Origin: JBKPFU01 sp046728975 | Lineage (GTDB): Bacteria; Actinomycetota; Thermoleophilia; Gaiellales; Gaiellaceae | Length of the DNA stretch: 17,018 bases | Reading direction: 5' to 3' | Assembly: GCA_046728975.1 (NCBI GenBank) | Contig: JBKPFU010000116.1 | Span: 1 to 17,018, forward strand | Part shown: one piece after another, positions 1 to 6,625 of the stretch | Position numbering within the stretch: the stretch's first letter is position 1 | Layout of the letters: each line of letters starts with the position of its first letter | The notes under the pieces: model-generated | The model's database searches: none | The model's input: only the letters and a program-made list of their open reading frames with translations | What the model was told of the DNA's origin: nothing | Program-made: the position numbers and the translations under genes

Positions 1-8
1 TTGTAGAC

Positions 9-431
9 ATGGAGCATCCTAAATCCATCGGAGATAGAACGACCCTGGCTGCGATGATCGCAATTCAGAGTCACGGGTCCGCAATCTCTGTGCCGTTTGG
101 TGAGAACGTTCGGTATGACCTCGTGATTGACGACGGCGAACGCCTCGCACGGGTGCAGTGCAAGACGGGCCGACTCAGAGATGGAGCCGTTCTCTTCAAC
201 ACCTGCAGCACCTACGGCCACCACCGCGACCCTGCGAACGCACGACGCGATTACTACGGCGACGTCGACTACCTCGCCGTGTATTGCCCTCAAACGTGCG
301 GCGTGTACCTCGTTCCGATCGGAGACCTCGTCGCGAGGAATCAGGCGTCACTTCGAATTGACCCGCCTCGAAATCGACAGCAGCGGTTCATTCGTCCTGC
401 CGTGAACTACCAAACAGCGACAGTTGGTTGA
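9..431 (+). CDS. PD-(D/E)XK endonuclease-like protein (group I intron-associated family type)
   Basis: 140-residue protein resembling the small standalone 'group I intron-associated PD-(D/E)XK endonuclease' family. Seen: a short N-terminal helix (GDRTTLAAM, residues 8-16), then the strand-turn-strand core VPFGENVRYDLVIDD (28-42) with acidic D37, and VQCKT (49-53), giving a D...QxK form of the catalytic signature with Q50 and K52. A conserved-looking YYGDVDYLAVYCP segment and a YLVPIGD segment follow. Known: members of this fold cut or bind DNA, but the natural substrate of bacterial standalone copies is mostly unknown. The ATG at 9 gives a natural N-terminus; the frame stays open to the window edge, so an upstream start cannot be excluded. 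No intron or partner methylase is visible. The 3' end lies 24 nt from the convergent sulfite oxidase gene. Confidence 0.75.
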   Translation: MEHPKSIGDRTTLAAMIAIQSHGSAISVPFGENVRYDLVIDDGERLARVQCKTGRLRDGAVLFNTCSTYGHHRDPANARRDYYGDVDYLAVYCPQTCGVYLVPIGDLVARNQASLRIDPPRNRQQRFIRPAVNYQTATVG

Positions 432-455
432 CGTCGTCCCGACACCCGCCTGGCC

Positions 456-1526
456 TCACTTGTCGCGTACGGTCACCGGCACGCGCTGAACGGCGTTGTT
501 GGCGTAACCGCCGACATTCCATTCCGGTTCTAGCGGCTGCTCGTTTCCCGCCTCGTCGACCGCGCGACACATCAGCTCGAAGCGCCCCGGTTCCGGGCGC
601 CACTCATAGGTCCAGCGCCGCCAGGCCCATCGCCCCTCCCCCGCCTCGAGCTCCGCCTCCTCCCACGACGACCCGGCGTCGGTACTGACCTCGACCCGCG
701 CCACCGGCGCTTTGCCCGACCATGCCCGGCCCTCGATCGTGCAAGGGCCGAGCGGCAACGTCCGCTCGCGAGTGTGGAAGTCCGGGAACCCCGGCGGGAT
801 CATCAGCGCGCGCGGCAGCATCTCCGTCACCGGTTCGCCCTCTTCGTCCTCTTCGCGGCGAAGTTTGTACGCCGCCGCCTGCTGGTAGCCGGTGAACGGC
901 TCGGCCACGACCTGGATCCGCGCCAGCCATTTCACGCTCGTCATCCCGTACCAGCCGGGAACGACGAGCCGCAGCGGAAAGCCGTGTTGCGGCGGCAACG
1001 GCACGCCGTTCATCTCGTACGCGAGGAGGACGTCCTCGGCGCGCGCCGCTTCCAGCGGAAGGCTGCGCTGATAGCTCTGCTCGACCTCGCGTTCGACGCC
1101 GTAGTCGAGGCCGGTGAAGACGACCTCGACCGCCTCCTCGAGCGGGTCGGCCTCGTCGAGTAGCGACGCGAGCGGCACGCCCTTCCAGCGTGCCGTTCCC
1201 ACCGCCTCCACGAGCCACGGCTGGCTCACCACGTGAGGAGCGAGGAGTGCGCGGCCGTTCCCGGCGCACTCCATCGTGACCGGAACCTCCTTCGCGGCGC
1301 GCGCATGCACGTCGTCGAGACTCAACGACAACGGCCTGCGGACGCGGCCGTCGACCGTCAGCGTCCAGTGCTCGGAATCGACGTCGGGGATGTCGTAGTG
1401 GATCAGCAGGTAGTGGAGCCCGATCGGCGTGACGTCGTACCGCAGCGCCTCCAGCGGCAGCCCGTGATTGCGCGCCGCAAGCTGCAGCTCCTCCCTGCTG
1501 ATCGCCGCGTCCATGGCCGCGTGCAT
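456..1526 (-). CDS. Sulfite oxidase-family molybdopterin oxidoreductase
   Basis: 356-residue molybdoenzyme of the sulfite oxidase family. Known for the family: the pyranopterin-Mo centre is held by one cysteine and the enzyme oxidises sulfite to sulfate or acts on related substrates. Seen: the oxidoreductase molybdopterin-binding domain (about residues 30-210) with VTMECAGNGR (83-92, Mo ligand C87), HGFPLRLVVPGWYG (181-194) and VKWL (198-201); then the Mo-co dimerisation domain (about 240-350), with VEVSTDAGSSWEEA and WNVGGYANNAV. No signal peptide, Tat motif, cytochrome b5 or membrane segment is seen, so a cytoplasmic enzyme is inferred. The first ATG follows a GAGG by 5 nt; a second ATG lies at residue 5. 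The gene starts 13 nt after the sigH stop, so co-transcription with sigH is likely. Electron acceptor and true substrate are unknown. Confidence 0.87.
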   Translation of the reverse strand: MHAAMDAAISREELQLAARNHGLPLEALRYDVTPIGLHYLLIHYDIPDVDSEHWTLTVDGRVRRPLSLSLDDVHARAAKEVPVTMECAGNGRALLAPHVVSQPWLVEAVGTARWKGVPLASLLDEADPLEEAVEVVFTGLDYGVEREVEQSYQRSLPLEAARAEDVLLAYEMNGVPLPPQHGFPLRLVVPGWYGMTSVKWLARIQVVAEPFTGYQQAAAYKLRREEDEEGEPVTEMLPRALMIPPGFPDFHTRERTLPLGPCTIEGRAWSGKAPVARVEVSTDAGSSWEEAELEAGEGRWAWRRWTYEWRPEPGRFELMCRAVDEAGNEQPLEPEWNVGGYANNAVQRVPVTVRDK

Positions 1527-1539
1527 CGCGGCCTCGAAT

Positions 1540-2208
1540 CTACTGAAGAACCTGCCTGGACTGCTGGTGCTGGAGGACCTTGCGCTTCACGCGTTGCAGG
1601 GCGTTGTCGATCGTCTTGGTGTCGCAGCCGAGCTCGACCGCCATCTCCTCGTAGGAAAGCCCCTCGAGGTACAGCCGCAGGGCGTCGCTCTCGAGCTGCG
1701 AGAGCCCGGTTCCGAGCGTGAAGACAAGGCTCCGGAGCTCCTCTGTCGAGATCACGCAGATCGACGGCTCGTCGACCGTCGGGCCGGGCAGAGCGTCTCC
1801 GAGCGTGCAGTCGGAATCGGGCTCTTGACCCGCGGGCGTGTTCGAGAACGACACGTACGTATTCAGCGGCGAGTGCTTGAAGCGGGTGGCCGTCTTGATC
1901 GCGGTGATGATCTGGCGCGTCACGCAGAGCTCGGCGAAGCTCCGGAACGACGTCTCCTTGTCGGCGCGGAAGTCGCGGACGGCCTTGTACAGCCCGATCA
2001 GGCCCTCCTGGATCAGGTCCTCCGACTCGCCGCCGGCCAGGAAGTACGAGCTCGCCTTCAGGCGGACGAAGCCGGTGTAGCGGCGGATCAGCTCGTCGAG
2101 CGCTCGGTCGTCGCCGTTCCTCGCCCGCGTGACGAGCTGCAGATCCTCGAGCTCACGCTGCTGTCTCTGAGGGGAATGCGCAGGAGCTGGACGGGCTGAC
2201 GGCGGCAT
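1540..2208 (-). CDS. sigH: RNA polymerase sigma factor, SigH/Spo0H-like
   Basis: 222-residue sigma-70 family factor of the SigH (Spo0H) type, directing RNA polymerase core to alternative promoters. Seen: region 2 with the helix DLIQEGLIGLYKAVRDF and the following SFRSFAELCVTRQIITAIK; an acidic linker; then region 4 with LSQLESDALRLYLEGLSYEEMAVELG and the recognition helix around TKTIDNALQRVKRKV. The ATG at 2208 (MPPSARP) is chosen because GGGAGAG precedes it by 3 nt. The frame runs further upstream to a TTG at 2286, but that overlaps a plausible promoter. Position downstream of the NYN nuclease gene matches the Bacillus cysS-rlmB-yacP-sigH order. No anti-sigma gene is adjacent. The sulfite oxidase gene follows 13 nt after the stop. 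Confidence 0.92.
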   Translation of the reverse strand: MPPSARPAPAHSPQRQQRELEDLQLVTRARNGDDRALDELIRRYTGFVRLKASSYFLAGGESEDLIQEGLIGLYKAVRDFRADKETSFRSFAELCVTRQIITAIKTATRFKHSPLNTYVSFSNTPAGQEPDSDCTLGDALPGPTVDEPSICVISTEELRSLVFTLGTGLSQLESDALRLYLEGLSYEEMAVELGCDTKTIDNALQRVKRKVLQHQQSRQVLQ

Positions 2209-2265
2209 GGGCTCTCCCGAGGCGCTTTGAGCTTCTGGACCGAAGCTCACGTTGAGGTTGAGGTC

Positions 2266-2294
2266 ACGGTAGCAAGGACCCAACAAAAAAACAA
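2266..2294 (-). promoter_or_regulatory. Candidate sigH promoter
   Basis: Reading on the minus strand, TTGTTT (+ strand 2289-2294) and TACCGT (2266-2271) are separated by 17 nt, a plausible -35/-10 pair about 50 nt before the sigH ATG at 2208. It sits in an unusually AT-rich stretch between the NYN nuclease stop and sigH. The -10 is only a TAnnnT match, so the call is tentative. Confidence 0.35.
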
Positions 2295-2314
2295 GACTTT
2301 GCGAAGTTTTCTAC

Positions 2315-2755
2315 TTAACCGGACCAGCGGCCGCGACGGAGCTCTTCGAGCCGCTTTCGCGTCTCCTCGTCCAGACGGTCACCGACACGCTGCGGACGTT
2401 CGGGCACCGCTTCAGGCGTCTCGAGGTCGGCTAGAAACCGCGCCGAGCTGATGCTGCCGACCTCCTGGCCCGTCGTTCCACGAACGGCGAAATCGGACGA
2501 GACGAGGCAGATCCGCTCGGTTTCACGGTGCTCGGCGGCAAGCCGCTCGAGAAGCGCGTCGGCGTGCGGCGCATAGCGGACCTCGAGCGGGCCACGCATG
2601 GTCTCGTCGCCGGCGCCGTCGAAGACGACCACGCCGCGGGCGCCACGCACCGCCACGAAGCTCGCCAGCAGGTCGACGAGCTCGCGCTGCTCGGAGAACG
2701 ACCCGGCGTGCAGCAGGTTGTGCCCGTCGAAGAGGTACAGCGTCGGATCAGCCAC
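2315..2755 (-). CDS. NYN-domain ribonuclease, YacP/Rae1-like
   Basis: 146-residue NYN (PIN-like) domain protein. Known: the Bacillus homologue YacP (Rae1) is a ribosome-associated endoribonuclease that cleaves mRNA during translation. Seen: acidic metal-binding positions of the fold in LYLFDGHNLLHAG (D10, N13), VVVFDGAGDE (D46), YAPHADALLERL (D66) and LVSSDFAVRG (D88), then a charged C-terminal helix. It is slightly shorter than the roughly 170-residue Bacillus protein. The start is GTG at 2755, overlapping the rlmB stop by 8 nt, which implies translational coupling. The location between rlmB and sigH is the conserved place for yacP. Target specificity cannot be read from the sequence. Confidence 0.85.
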   Translation of the reverse strand: MADPTLYLFDGHNLLHAGSFSEQRELVDLLASFVAVRGARGVVVFDGAGDETMRGPLEVRYAPHADALLERLAAEHRETERICLVSSDFAVRGTTGQEVGSISSARFLADLETPEAVPERPQRVGDRLDEETRKRLEELRRGRWSG

Positions 2756-3473
2756 CGCTGTTCCGCTGCCGTTTCGCCTCGTAGAGCAGGACCGCGGCGG
2801 CCACGCTTACGTTCAAAGACTCGACGTGCCCGGCGAGCGGGATCGCGACGGCAGCGTCGCAGGAGCGGCGAACGAGGGGCCGCAGCCCCTTGCCCTCGGC
2901 GCCGAGCACGAGCGCGACGCCGCCGGACAGATCGGCCTCCCAAAGGGCCGTCTCGGCATCGCCCGCCGCCGCCCACGCCCAGAGGCGCGGGCCCTTCACC
3001 TCGGCGAGGTAACGCGCCAGATTCTTCACCACGGCGACCGGGAGGTGCTCGACGGCGCCGGCCGAGGCTCGGCAGACGGCGGCGGTCACGTGCGCCGATC
3101 CGTGCGCCGGAACAACCACCCCGGTCGCTCCGGCTCCCTCTGCCGTGCGGCAAACGGCGCCGAGGTTGTGCGGATCCGTGACCGAGTCCAGGCACACCAG
3201 GAGCGGGGATTCCTGCGCGGCGAGCTCGTGCGCGTCGGCATAGCGGTACGGCTCGCAGAGCGCGAGCACGCCCTGGTGGTCGCGTGTCCCGGCCGCTTCG
3301 GACAGCTCCCGCTCGGCCTTGGCCTGGAGTCTGACCCCTGGACGTGCTTCTTTCAGCCACGGCTCGGCCTTAAGCGCCCGCTCGGTCGCCCACAGCTCGA
3401 AGACGTCACGCGGCCCGCGAAGCAGTTCCCGCACCGGCCGGCGGCCGTACACCTGCTCCTGCGTGAGGGTCAA
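2748..3473 (-). CDS. rlmB: 23S rRNA 2'-O-ribose methyltransferase, RlmB/TrmH (SPOUT) family
   Basis: 241-residue SPOUT methyltransferase. Known: RlmB methylates the ribose of G2251 (E. coli numbering) in 23S rRNA using S-adenosylmethionine. Seen: an N-terminal substrate-binding domain beginning VYGRRPVRELL; then the knotted domain with motif 1 LVCLDSVTDPHNLGAVCRTA, motif 2 ALVLGAEGKGLRPLVRRSCD and motif 3 VAIPLAGHVESLNVSVAAAV. The TTG at 3473 is chosen because it forms a TTGA overlap with the cysS stop. A GTG at 3452, preceded by AGGAG only 3 nt away, is a good alternative. The frame is open to 3698, but that extension is Arg/Pro-rich shadow sequence opposite cysS. The exact rRNA target is inferred from family and synteny. 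Confidence 0.9.
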   Translation of the reverse strand: MTLTQEQVYGRRPVRELLRGPRDVFELWATERALKAEPWLKEARPGVRLQAKAERELSEAAGTRDHQGVLALCEPYRYADAHELAAQESPLLVCLDSVTDPHNLGAVCRTAEGAGATGVVVPAHGSAHVTAAVCRASAGAVEHLPVAVVKNLARYLAEVKGPRLWAWAAAGDAETALWEADLSGGVALVLGAEGKGLRPLVRRSCDAAVAIPLAGHVESLNVSVAAAVLLYEAKRQRNSGG

Positions 3474-4756
3474 CGCTTCGGGACGAGCCGGTAGCCGTCG
3501 GCGACGTCGCGGATCTGCCAGCCGTTCGATTCGATCTCGTCCCGCAGGCGGTCGGCCTCGCCGAAGTCCCGGCGGGCGCGTGCGTCCTGCCTCCGTTCGG
3601 CCAGCGAGACCAGCTCGTCCGGAGCCGCCTCGCTCTCTCCGAGCGAGCCGAGGCCGAAAACCTCGAGCCCGCGCGCGAGCAGGTCGTGGTCTCGCCACTG
3701 ATGCATCAGCGCCAGCGCCTCCGGAGTCGTGAAATCATCCGCGAGCGCGGCGTCGAAGCGTTCCCACGTGCCCTCCGGAGCCGGCTCGCTGGGGAGGCGA
3801 AAGGCGTTCCGAAGCGTCTCCACCTGCGCGGCCGCCTGTTCGAGCACGTCCTCGCTGAAGTCGATCGGCTTGCGCCAGTGCGCGGTCATGAAGTACAGGA
3901 GCAGCGTCTCGCGGCCCCACGTGTCGAGCGCCTCACGGAGGGAGACGATGTTGCCGAGCGACTTCGACATCTTCTCGCCGGAGAGGCGGAGCATGCCGTT
4001 GTTCATCCAGAGCCGGGCGAATTCGCGCCCGGCGCCACGCGACTGCGCAAGCTCGTACTCGTGGTGCGGAAAGACGAGGTCGAGCCCGCCGCCGTGGATC
4101 TCGAAGACGGGGCCCAGGAACTTCTCGGCCATCGCCGAGCACTCGATGTGCCAGCCCGGGCGGCCGCGGCCCCACGGCGAGTCCCACCAGGTGTCCTCCC
4201 CGTCCTTGTGCCCTTTCCAGAGCGCGAAGTCCCGCGCGTCTTCCTTGAGCTCTTCGGCCTCCTGCTCCTCGGACGGATTTCTCGTCGACTCCTCGTCGAG
4301 CCGGCCCGAGAGCGCGCCGTAGTCGGGAAACCGCGCCACCCGGTAGTAGACATCGCCGCCGGCCGCGTAGGCGAGATCTCGCTGGATCAACTCCTCGATC
4401 AGGGCGATGATCTCGGGGATCGTCTCGGTCGCCTTCGGCTCGTGGTCGGGACGACCAAGGCCGAGGTCAGTCGTGTCCTCGACGTACCAGCGAGACGCCT
4501 GCTCGGCGAGCTCGGCGCTGCGACCCGGCGCGGCCGCGTAGATCTTGTCGTTGATGTCCGTGATGTTCTCGACGAGCGTGACGTCGTAACCCGACCGCTC
4601 GAGCCACCGCTTGAGCCACATCGAGATCACGAACGGCCGGGCGTTGCCGACGTGGATTCGCTGGTAGACGGTCGGGCCGCAGACGTACATGCGGATCGGC
4701 CCCGGCGGAGGCGGCAGCTCCTCGACCGCCCGGATGGCAGTGTTATAGAGCCGCAT
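3470..4756 (-). CDS. cysS: Cysteine--tRNA ligase
   Basis: 428-residue class I aminoacyl-tRNA synthetase that charges tRNA-Cys in the cytoplasm. Seen: MYVCGPTVYQ with zinc ligand C26, the HIGH-type motif HVGN (35-38), the remaining zinc ligands in HIECSAM (C206) and FPHHEYELAQS (H231, E235), and the KMSKS loop EKMSKSLGN (261-269). The helical tRNA-binding domain follows and ends in ADRLRDEIESNGWQIRD. The protein is somewhat shorter than the 461-residue E. coli enzyme, but no catalytic element is missing. Its ATG lies inside the end of the gltX reading frame (14-nt overlap), and its stop overlaps the rlmB start. This gives a tightly coupled gltX-cysS-rlmB-NYN run. Confidence 0.97.
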   Translation of the reverse strand: MRLYNTAIRAVEELPPPPGPIRMYVCGPTVYQRIHVGNARPFVISMWLKRWLERSGYDVTLVENITDINDKIYAAAPGRSAELAEQASRWYVEDTTDLGLGRPDHEPKATETIPEIIALIEELIQRDLAYAAGGDVYYRVARFPDYGALSGRLDEESTRNPSEEQEAEELKEDARDFALWKGHKDGEDTWWDSPWGRGRPGWHIECSAMAEKFLGPVFEIHGGGLDLVFPHHEYELAQSRGAGREFARLWMNNGMLRLSGEKMSKSLGNIVSLREALDTWGRETLLLYFMTAHWRKPIDFSEDVLEQAAAQVETLRNAFRLPSEPAPEGTWERFDAALADDFTTPEALALMHQWRDHDLLARGLEVFGLGSLGESEAAPDELVSLAERRQDARARRDFGEADRLRDEIESNGWQIRDVADGYRLVPKR

Positions 4757-5729
4757 CGATCCGGCGCAGCGCCTCGTCCTTCGGCAGCGCCGCCACCACC
4801 GTCCACAGCTCCGGCCCGCGCTCGCGGCCGGTCAACGCGAGCCGTAGGGCGCGCAGGTCGCCGCCGACCGCCTTCAGCTCGCGCACGATCGCACGCGCGT
4901 CGTCGCCGTTCGACCGTGCGAGCAGCTCGCGGAACCGCTCCAACGTCTCCTCCGCCGGAACCCTGGCGGGCTTCGGCGGGTTAAGGACCTGCTCGGCGAA
5001 TTCGCGAGCCTCTGTGAGGTCGCGAGCTCCGCGCATGACCGGAGCCACGCGCTCGGGCACCCCGACCGCGGCCGCGAGCTCCTCGTCGGACATCGCCGCG
5101 ATCGCCTCGACCGCGAGGCGCCGGATCCGCGGGAGGTCGTAGCGCACGTCGTGCTTCGGCACACCCAGCTCCTCGAGGTAGCGGCGCACGGCCGCGGCAG
5201 GGATTCCGGCCTCACGGAGCGACGCCACGGTCGCGCCGGGCGCGCGCTTCGCAAGCTTTTTTCCGTCTTCGCCCAGGATCAGCCCGTGGTGGACGAACTC
5301 CGGCGGCGTCGCCCCCAGCGCCTCGAACAGCCGCCGGTGGATCGCCTCGTTCGGGCGGTGGTCGTTGCCGCGCACAACGTGGGTGATCCCGAAGTCGATG
5401 TCGTCGACGACGCTCGCGAGCTGATACGTGGCCGTGCCGTCCTCGCGAAGGAGCGTCGTTCCGTCGAACCGGTCGCCGAGCGGCGCGGCGGCCCCGCGAT
5501 AGCGATCCTGGCGCTCGCTCTGGCGGATCGGTCCCTCCTGCCAGTCGATGCCGAGCCACTCCAGATCGTGCACGATCGCGTCCTCGCCGCCGGCGACGTT
5601 GCGCTGCCGGTCGGTGTCGTCGATCCGCAGCAGCATCCAGTCGCCGAGCGAGCGGTTCGCAACCGCGCTCAGCGCGTTGCCGACGTGCAGTGACCCGGTC
5701 GGACTCGGGGCGAAACGGACGCGGCGCAT
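4743..5729 (-). CDS. gltX: Compact glutamate--tRNA ligase family protein
   Basis: 328-residue class Ic synthetase, much shorter than typical GluRS (about 470). Seen: VRFAPSPTGSLHVGNAL with HVGN at 15-18; LRIDDTDRQR (34-43); GITHVVRGNDH (114-124); the KMSKS-equivalent KLAKR (158-162); and a C-terminal segment LRLALTGRERGPEL, which matches the end of the GluRS anticodon-binding domain. Missing: the roughly 80-residue zinc-containing acceptor-stem segment, since sequence passes from LGDRFDG directly to TTLLREDGTATYQ. The tail after KLAKR is also short. GluQ-RS enzymes lack the anticodon domain, but this protein keeps it, so GluRS is preferred. Synteny upstream of cysS supports gltX. A second full-length gltX elsewhere cannot be excluded. 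It is read divergently from mutY. Confidence 0.82.
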   Translation of the reverse strand: MRRVRFAPSPTGSLHVGNALSAVANRSLGDWMLLRIDDTDRQRNVAGGEDAIVHDLEWLGIDWQEGPIRQSERQDRYRGAAAPLGDRFDGTTLLREDGTATYQLASVVDDIDFGITHVVRGNDHRPNEAIHRRLFEALGATPPEFVHHGLILGEDGKKLAKRAPGATVASLREAGIPAAAVRRYLEELGVPKHDVRYDLPRIRRLAVEAIAAMSDEELAAAVGVPERVAPVMRGARDLTEAREFAEQVLNPPKPARVPAEETLERFRELLARSNGDDARAIVRELKAVGGDLRALRLALTGRERGPELWTVVAALPKDEALRRIDAAL

Positions 5730-5738
5730 CTCGCCGAG

Positions 5739-5744
5739 AATCTA
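5739..5744 (-). promoter_or_regulatory. Candidate -10 element of gltX
   Basis: On the minus strand TAGATT lies 9 nt before the gltX ATG, so transcription would begin at or 1-3 nt before the start codon. A GGCGAG sequence just before the ATG could still act as a weak ribosome site. No convincing -35 hexamer is seen 16-18 nt upstream. Confidence 0.35.
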
Positions 5745-5814
5745 CCGCGGCAGGACCGGTCGTCCTGTGGATCGCGGCACCGGCCACGCACGCGCCGCGG
5801 GCCGGCGCCTTTCG

Positions 5815-5820
5815 TAGGGT
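5815..5820 (+). promoter_or_regulatory. Candidate -10 element of mutY
   Basis: TAGGGT lies 8 nt before the ATG at 5829, fitting the TAnnnT pattern of actinobacterial leaderless promoters. It faces away from the gltX promoter in the 99-nt divergent gap. There is no good -35 match, so support is modest. Confidence 0.3.
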
Positions 5821-5828
5821 CTACATCG

Positions 5829-6557
5829 ATGAAGGCGCCGATGCTCGAGTGGTTCGCGGCGAACGGGCGCGACCTGCCGTGGCGCCGGACGCGCGACCCG
5901 TACTCGATCCTCGTCTCCGAGGTGATGCTCCAGCAGACGCAGGTCGACCGGGTCGTTCCACGATATCTCGCGTGGCTCGAGCGCTGGCCGACGGCCGCCT
6001 CGCTCGCGGAGGCGCGCACGGCCGACGTCATCCTCGCCTGGCAGGGGCTGGGCTACAACCGCCGCGCGCTCAACCTCCATCGCGCTGCTCGCCACGTCGC
6101 CGCGCACGGGTGGCCGGACGATCTCACGGCGCTGCCGGGCGTCGGCCGCTACACCGCCGACGCGATTGCCTGCTTCGCGTTCGGTCGCGACGTCCTGCCC
6201 GCCGACACGAACGTCCTGCGCGTGCAGGAGAGATCGGGGCTCACCTTCGGCTCCGAGTGCGCGCAGCCGCTGATGGATCTCGGCAGAACCGTCTGCCTGG
6301 CCCGGGTGCCGCGCTGCGGCGCCTGTCCGCTCGCGCCCGCGTGCCCTTCGCGCGGCCGGCGCTACAAGCCGCTGCGAAAGCAGAGCCCGTTCGAAGGATC
6401 GTTTCGGCAGCGACGAGCGCGCGTCCTTCGGCTGGTCGCGCAGCGTCCGCGCGAACGGAGCGAGCTCGACGGCGAAGCGCTCGTCTCGCTGGAGCGCGAC
6501 GGCCTAGTCACCTCCGACGGCCAGTTCGTCTCGCTGCCTGAATTCAGCGTTTCGTAA
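5829..6557 (+). CDS. mutY: Compact A/G-specific adenine DNA glycosylase (MutY-like)
   Basis: 242-residue HhH-GPD DNA glycosylase with a [4Fe-4S] cluster. Known: MutY removes adenine mispaired with 8-oxoguanine. Seen: LPWRRTRDPY (16-25), SEVMLQQTQV (30-39, E31 equals the catalytic Glu), the helix-hairpin-helix LPGVGRYTADAI (102-113), catalytic D126 in PADTNVLRV, and cluster ligands C156-x6-C163-x2-C166-x5-C172. The 8-oxoG-recognising NUDIX-like C-terminal domain is absent; a short basic tail, possibly a small winged helix, takes its place. Only 13 residues separate DTNVLRV from QPLMDLG, about 24 fewer than I recall in E. coli MutY, so part of the helical barrel is missing. A start at the second ATG (5841), preceded by GAAGG, is also possible. 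Divergent from gltX. Confidence 0.85.
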   Translation: MKAPMLEWFAANGRDLPWRRTRDPYSILVSEVMLQQTQVDRVVPRYLAWLERWPTAASLAEARTADVILAWQGLGYNRRALNLHRAARHVAAHGWPDDLTALPGVGRYTADAIACFAFGRDVLPADTNVLRVQERSGLTFGSECAQPLMDLGRTVCLARVPRCGACPLAPACPSRGRRYKPLRKQSPFEGSFRQRRARVLRLVAQRPRERSELDGEALVSLERDGLVTSDGQFVSLPEFSVS

Positions 6558-6570
6558 GCACCGCGTAACC
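6542..6570 (+). promoter_or_regulatory. Candidate OmpR/PhoB-type operator upstream of the secreted-protein gene
   Basis: Heptamers ATTCAGC (6542-6548), CGTAAGC (6553-6559) and CGTAACC (6564-6570) recur at exactly 11-bp intervals, the arrangement bound in tandem by OmpR/PhoB-family regulators. The 17-bp part TTCAGCGTTTCGTAAGC (6543-6559) recurs with one mismatch before the response regulator gene. A -35-like TTGCAA follows at 6574-6579. The element overlaps the last codons of mutY. Binding by the neighbouring regulator is inferred. Confidence 0.5.
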
Positions 6571-6625
6571 GCCTTGCAAGACGGGTTCGCAACCCTCTCT
6601 GCGCATCCGAGCAAGGAGGGGAAGG

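Noticed and set aside
9..431. Group I intron linked to the endonuclease-like gene
   Set aside because: No intron-like flanking or interrupted gene is visible; the family name reflects history only.
2209..2286. Upstream TTG start for sigH adding 26 residues
   Set aside because: It overlaps the candidate promoter, and the ATG at 2208 has a GGGAGAG ribosome site.
2598..3494. Plus-strand open frame (298 codons) opposite rlmB
   Set aside because: Antisense shadow; rlmB carries all SPOUT motifs on the other strand.
3474..3698. 75-residue N-terminal extension of rlmB
   Set aside because: The extension is Arg/Pro/Gly-rich, lies wholly within cysS in another frame, and TTG 3473 or GTG 3452 gives the normal family N-terminus.
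3686..4984. Long plus-strand open frame (432 codons) opposite cysS and gltX
   Set aside because: It is antisense to two genes with complete catalytic motifs, its translation is Arg/Val-rich low-complexity sequence without motifs, and such frames are expected in high-GC DNA.
4743..5729. Frameshift or pseudogene explanation for the short gltX
   Set aside because: The reading frame is unbroken, both signature motifs and the C-terminal motif are intact, and the missing segment is a clean in-frame absence.
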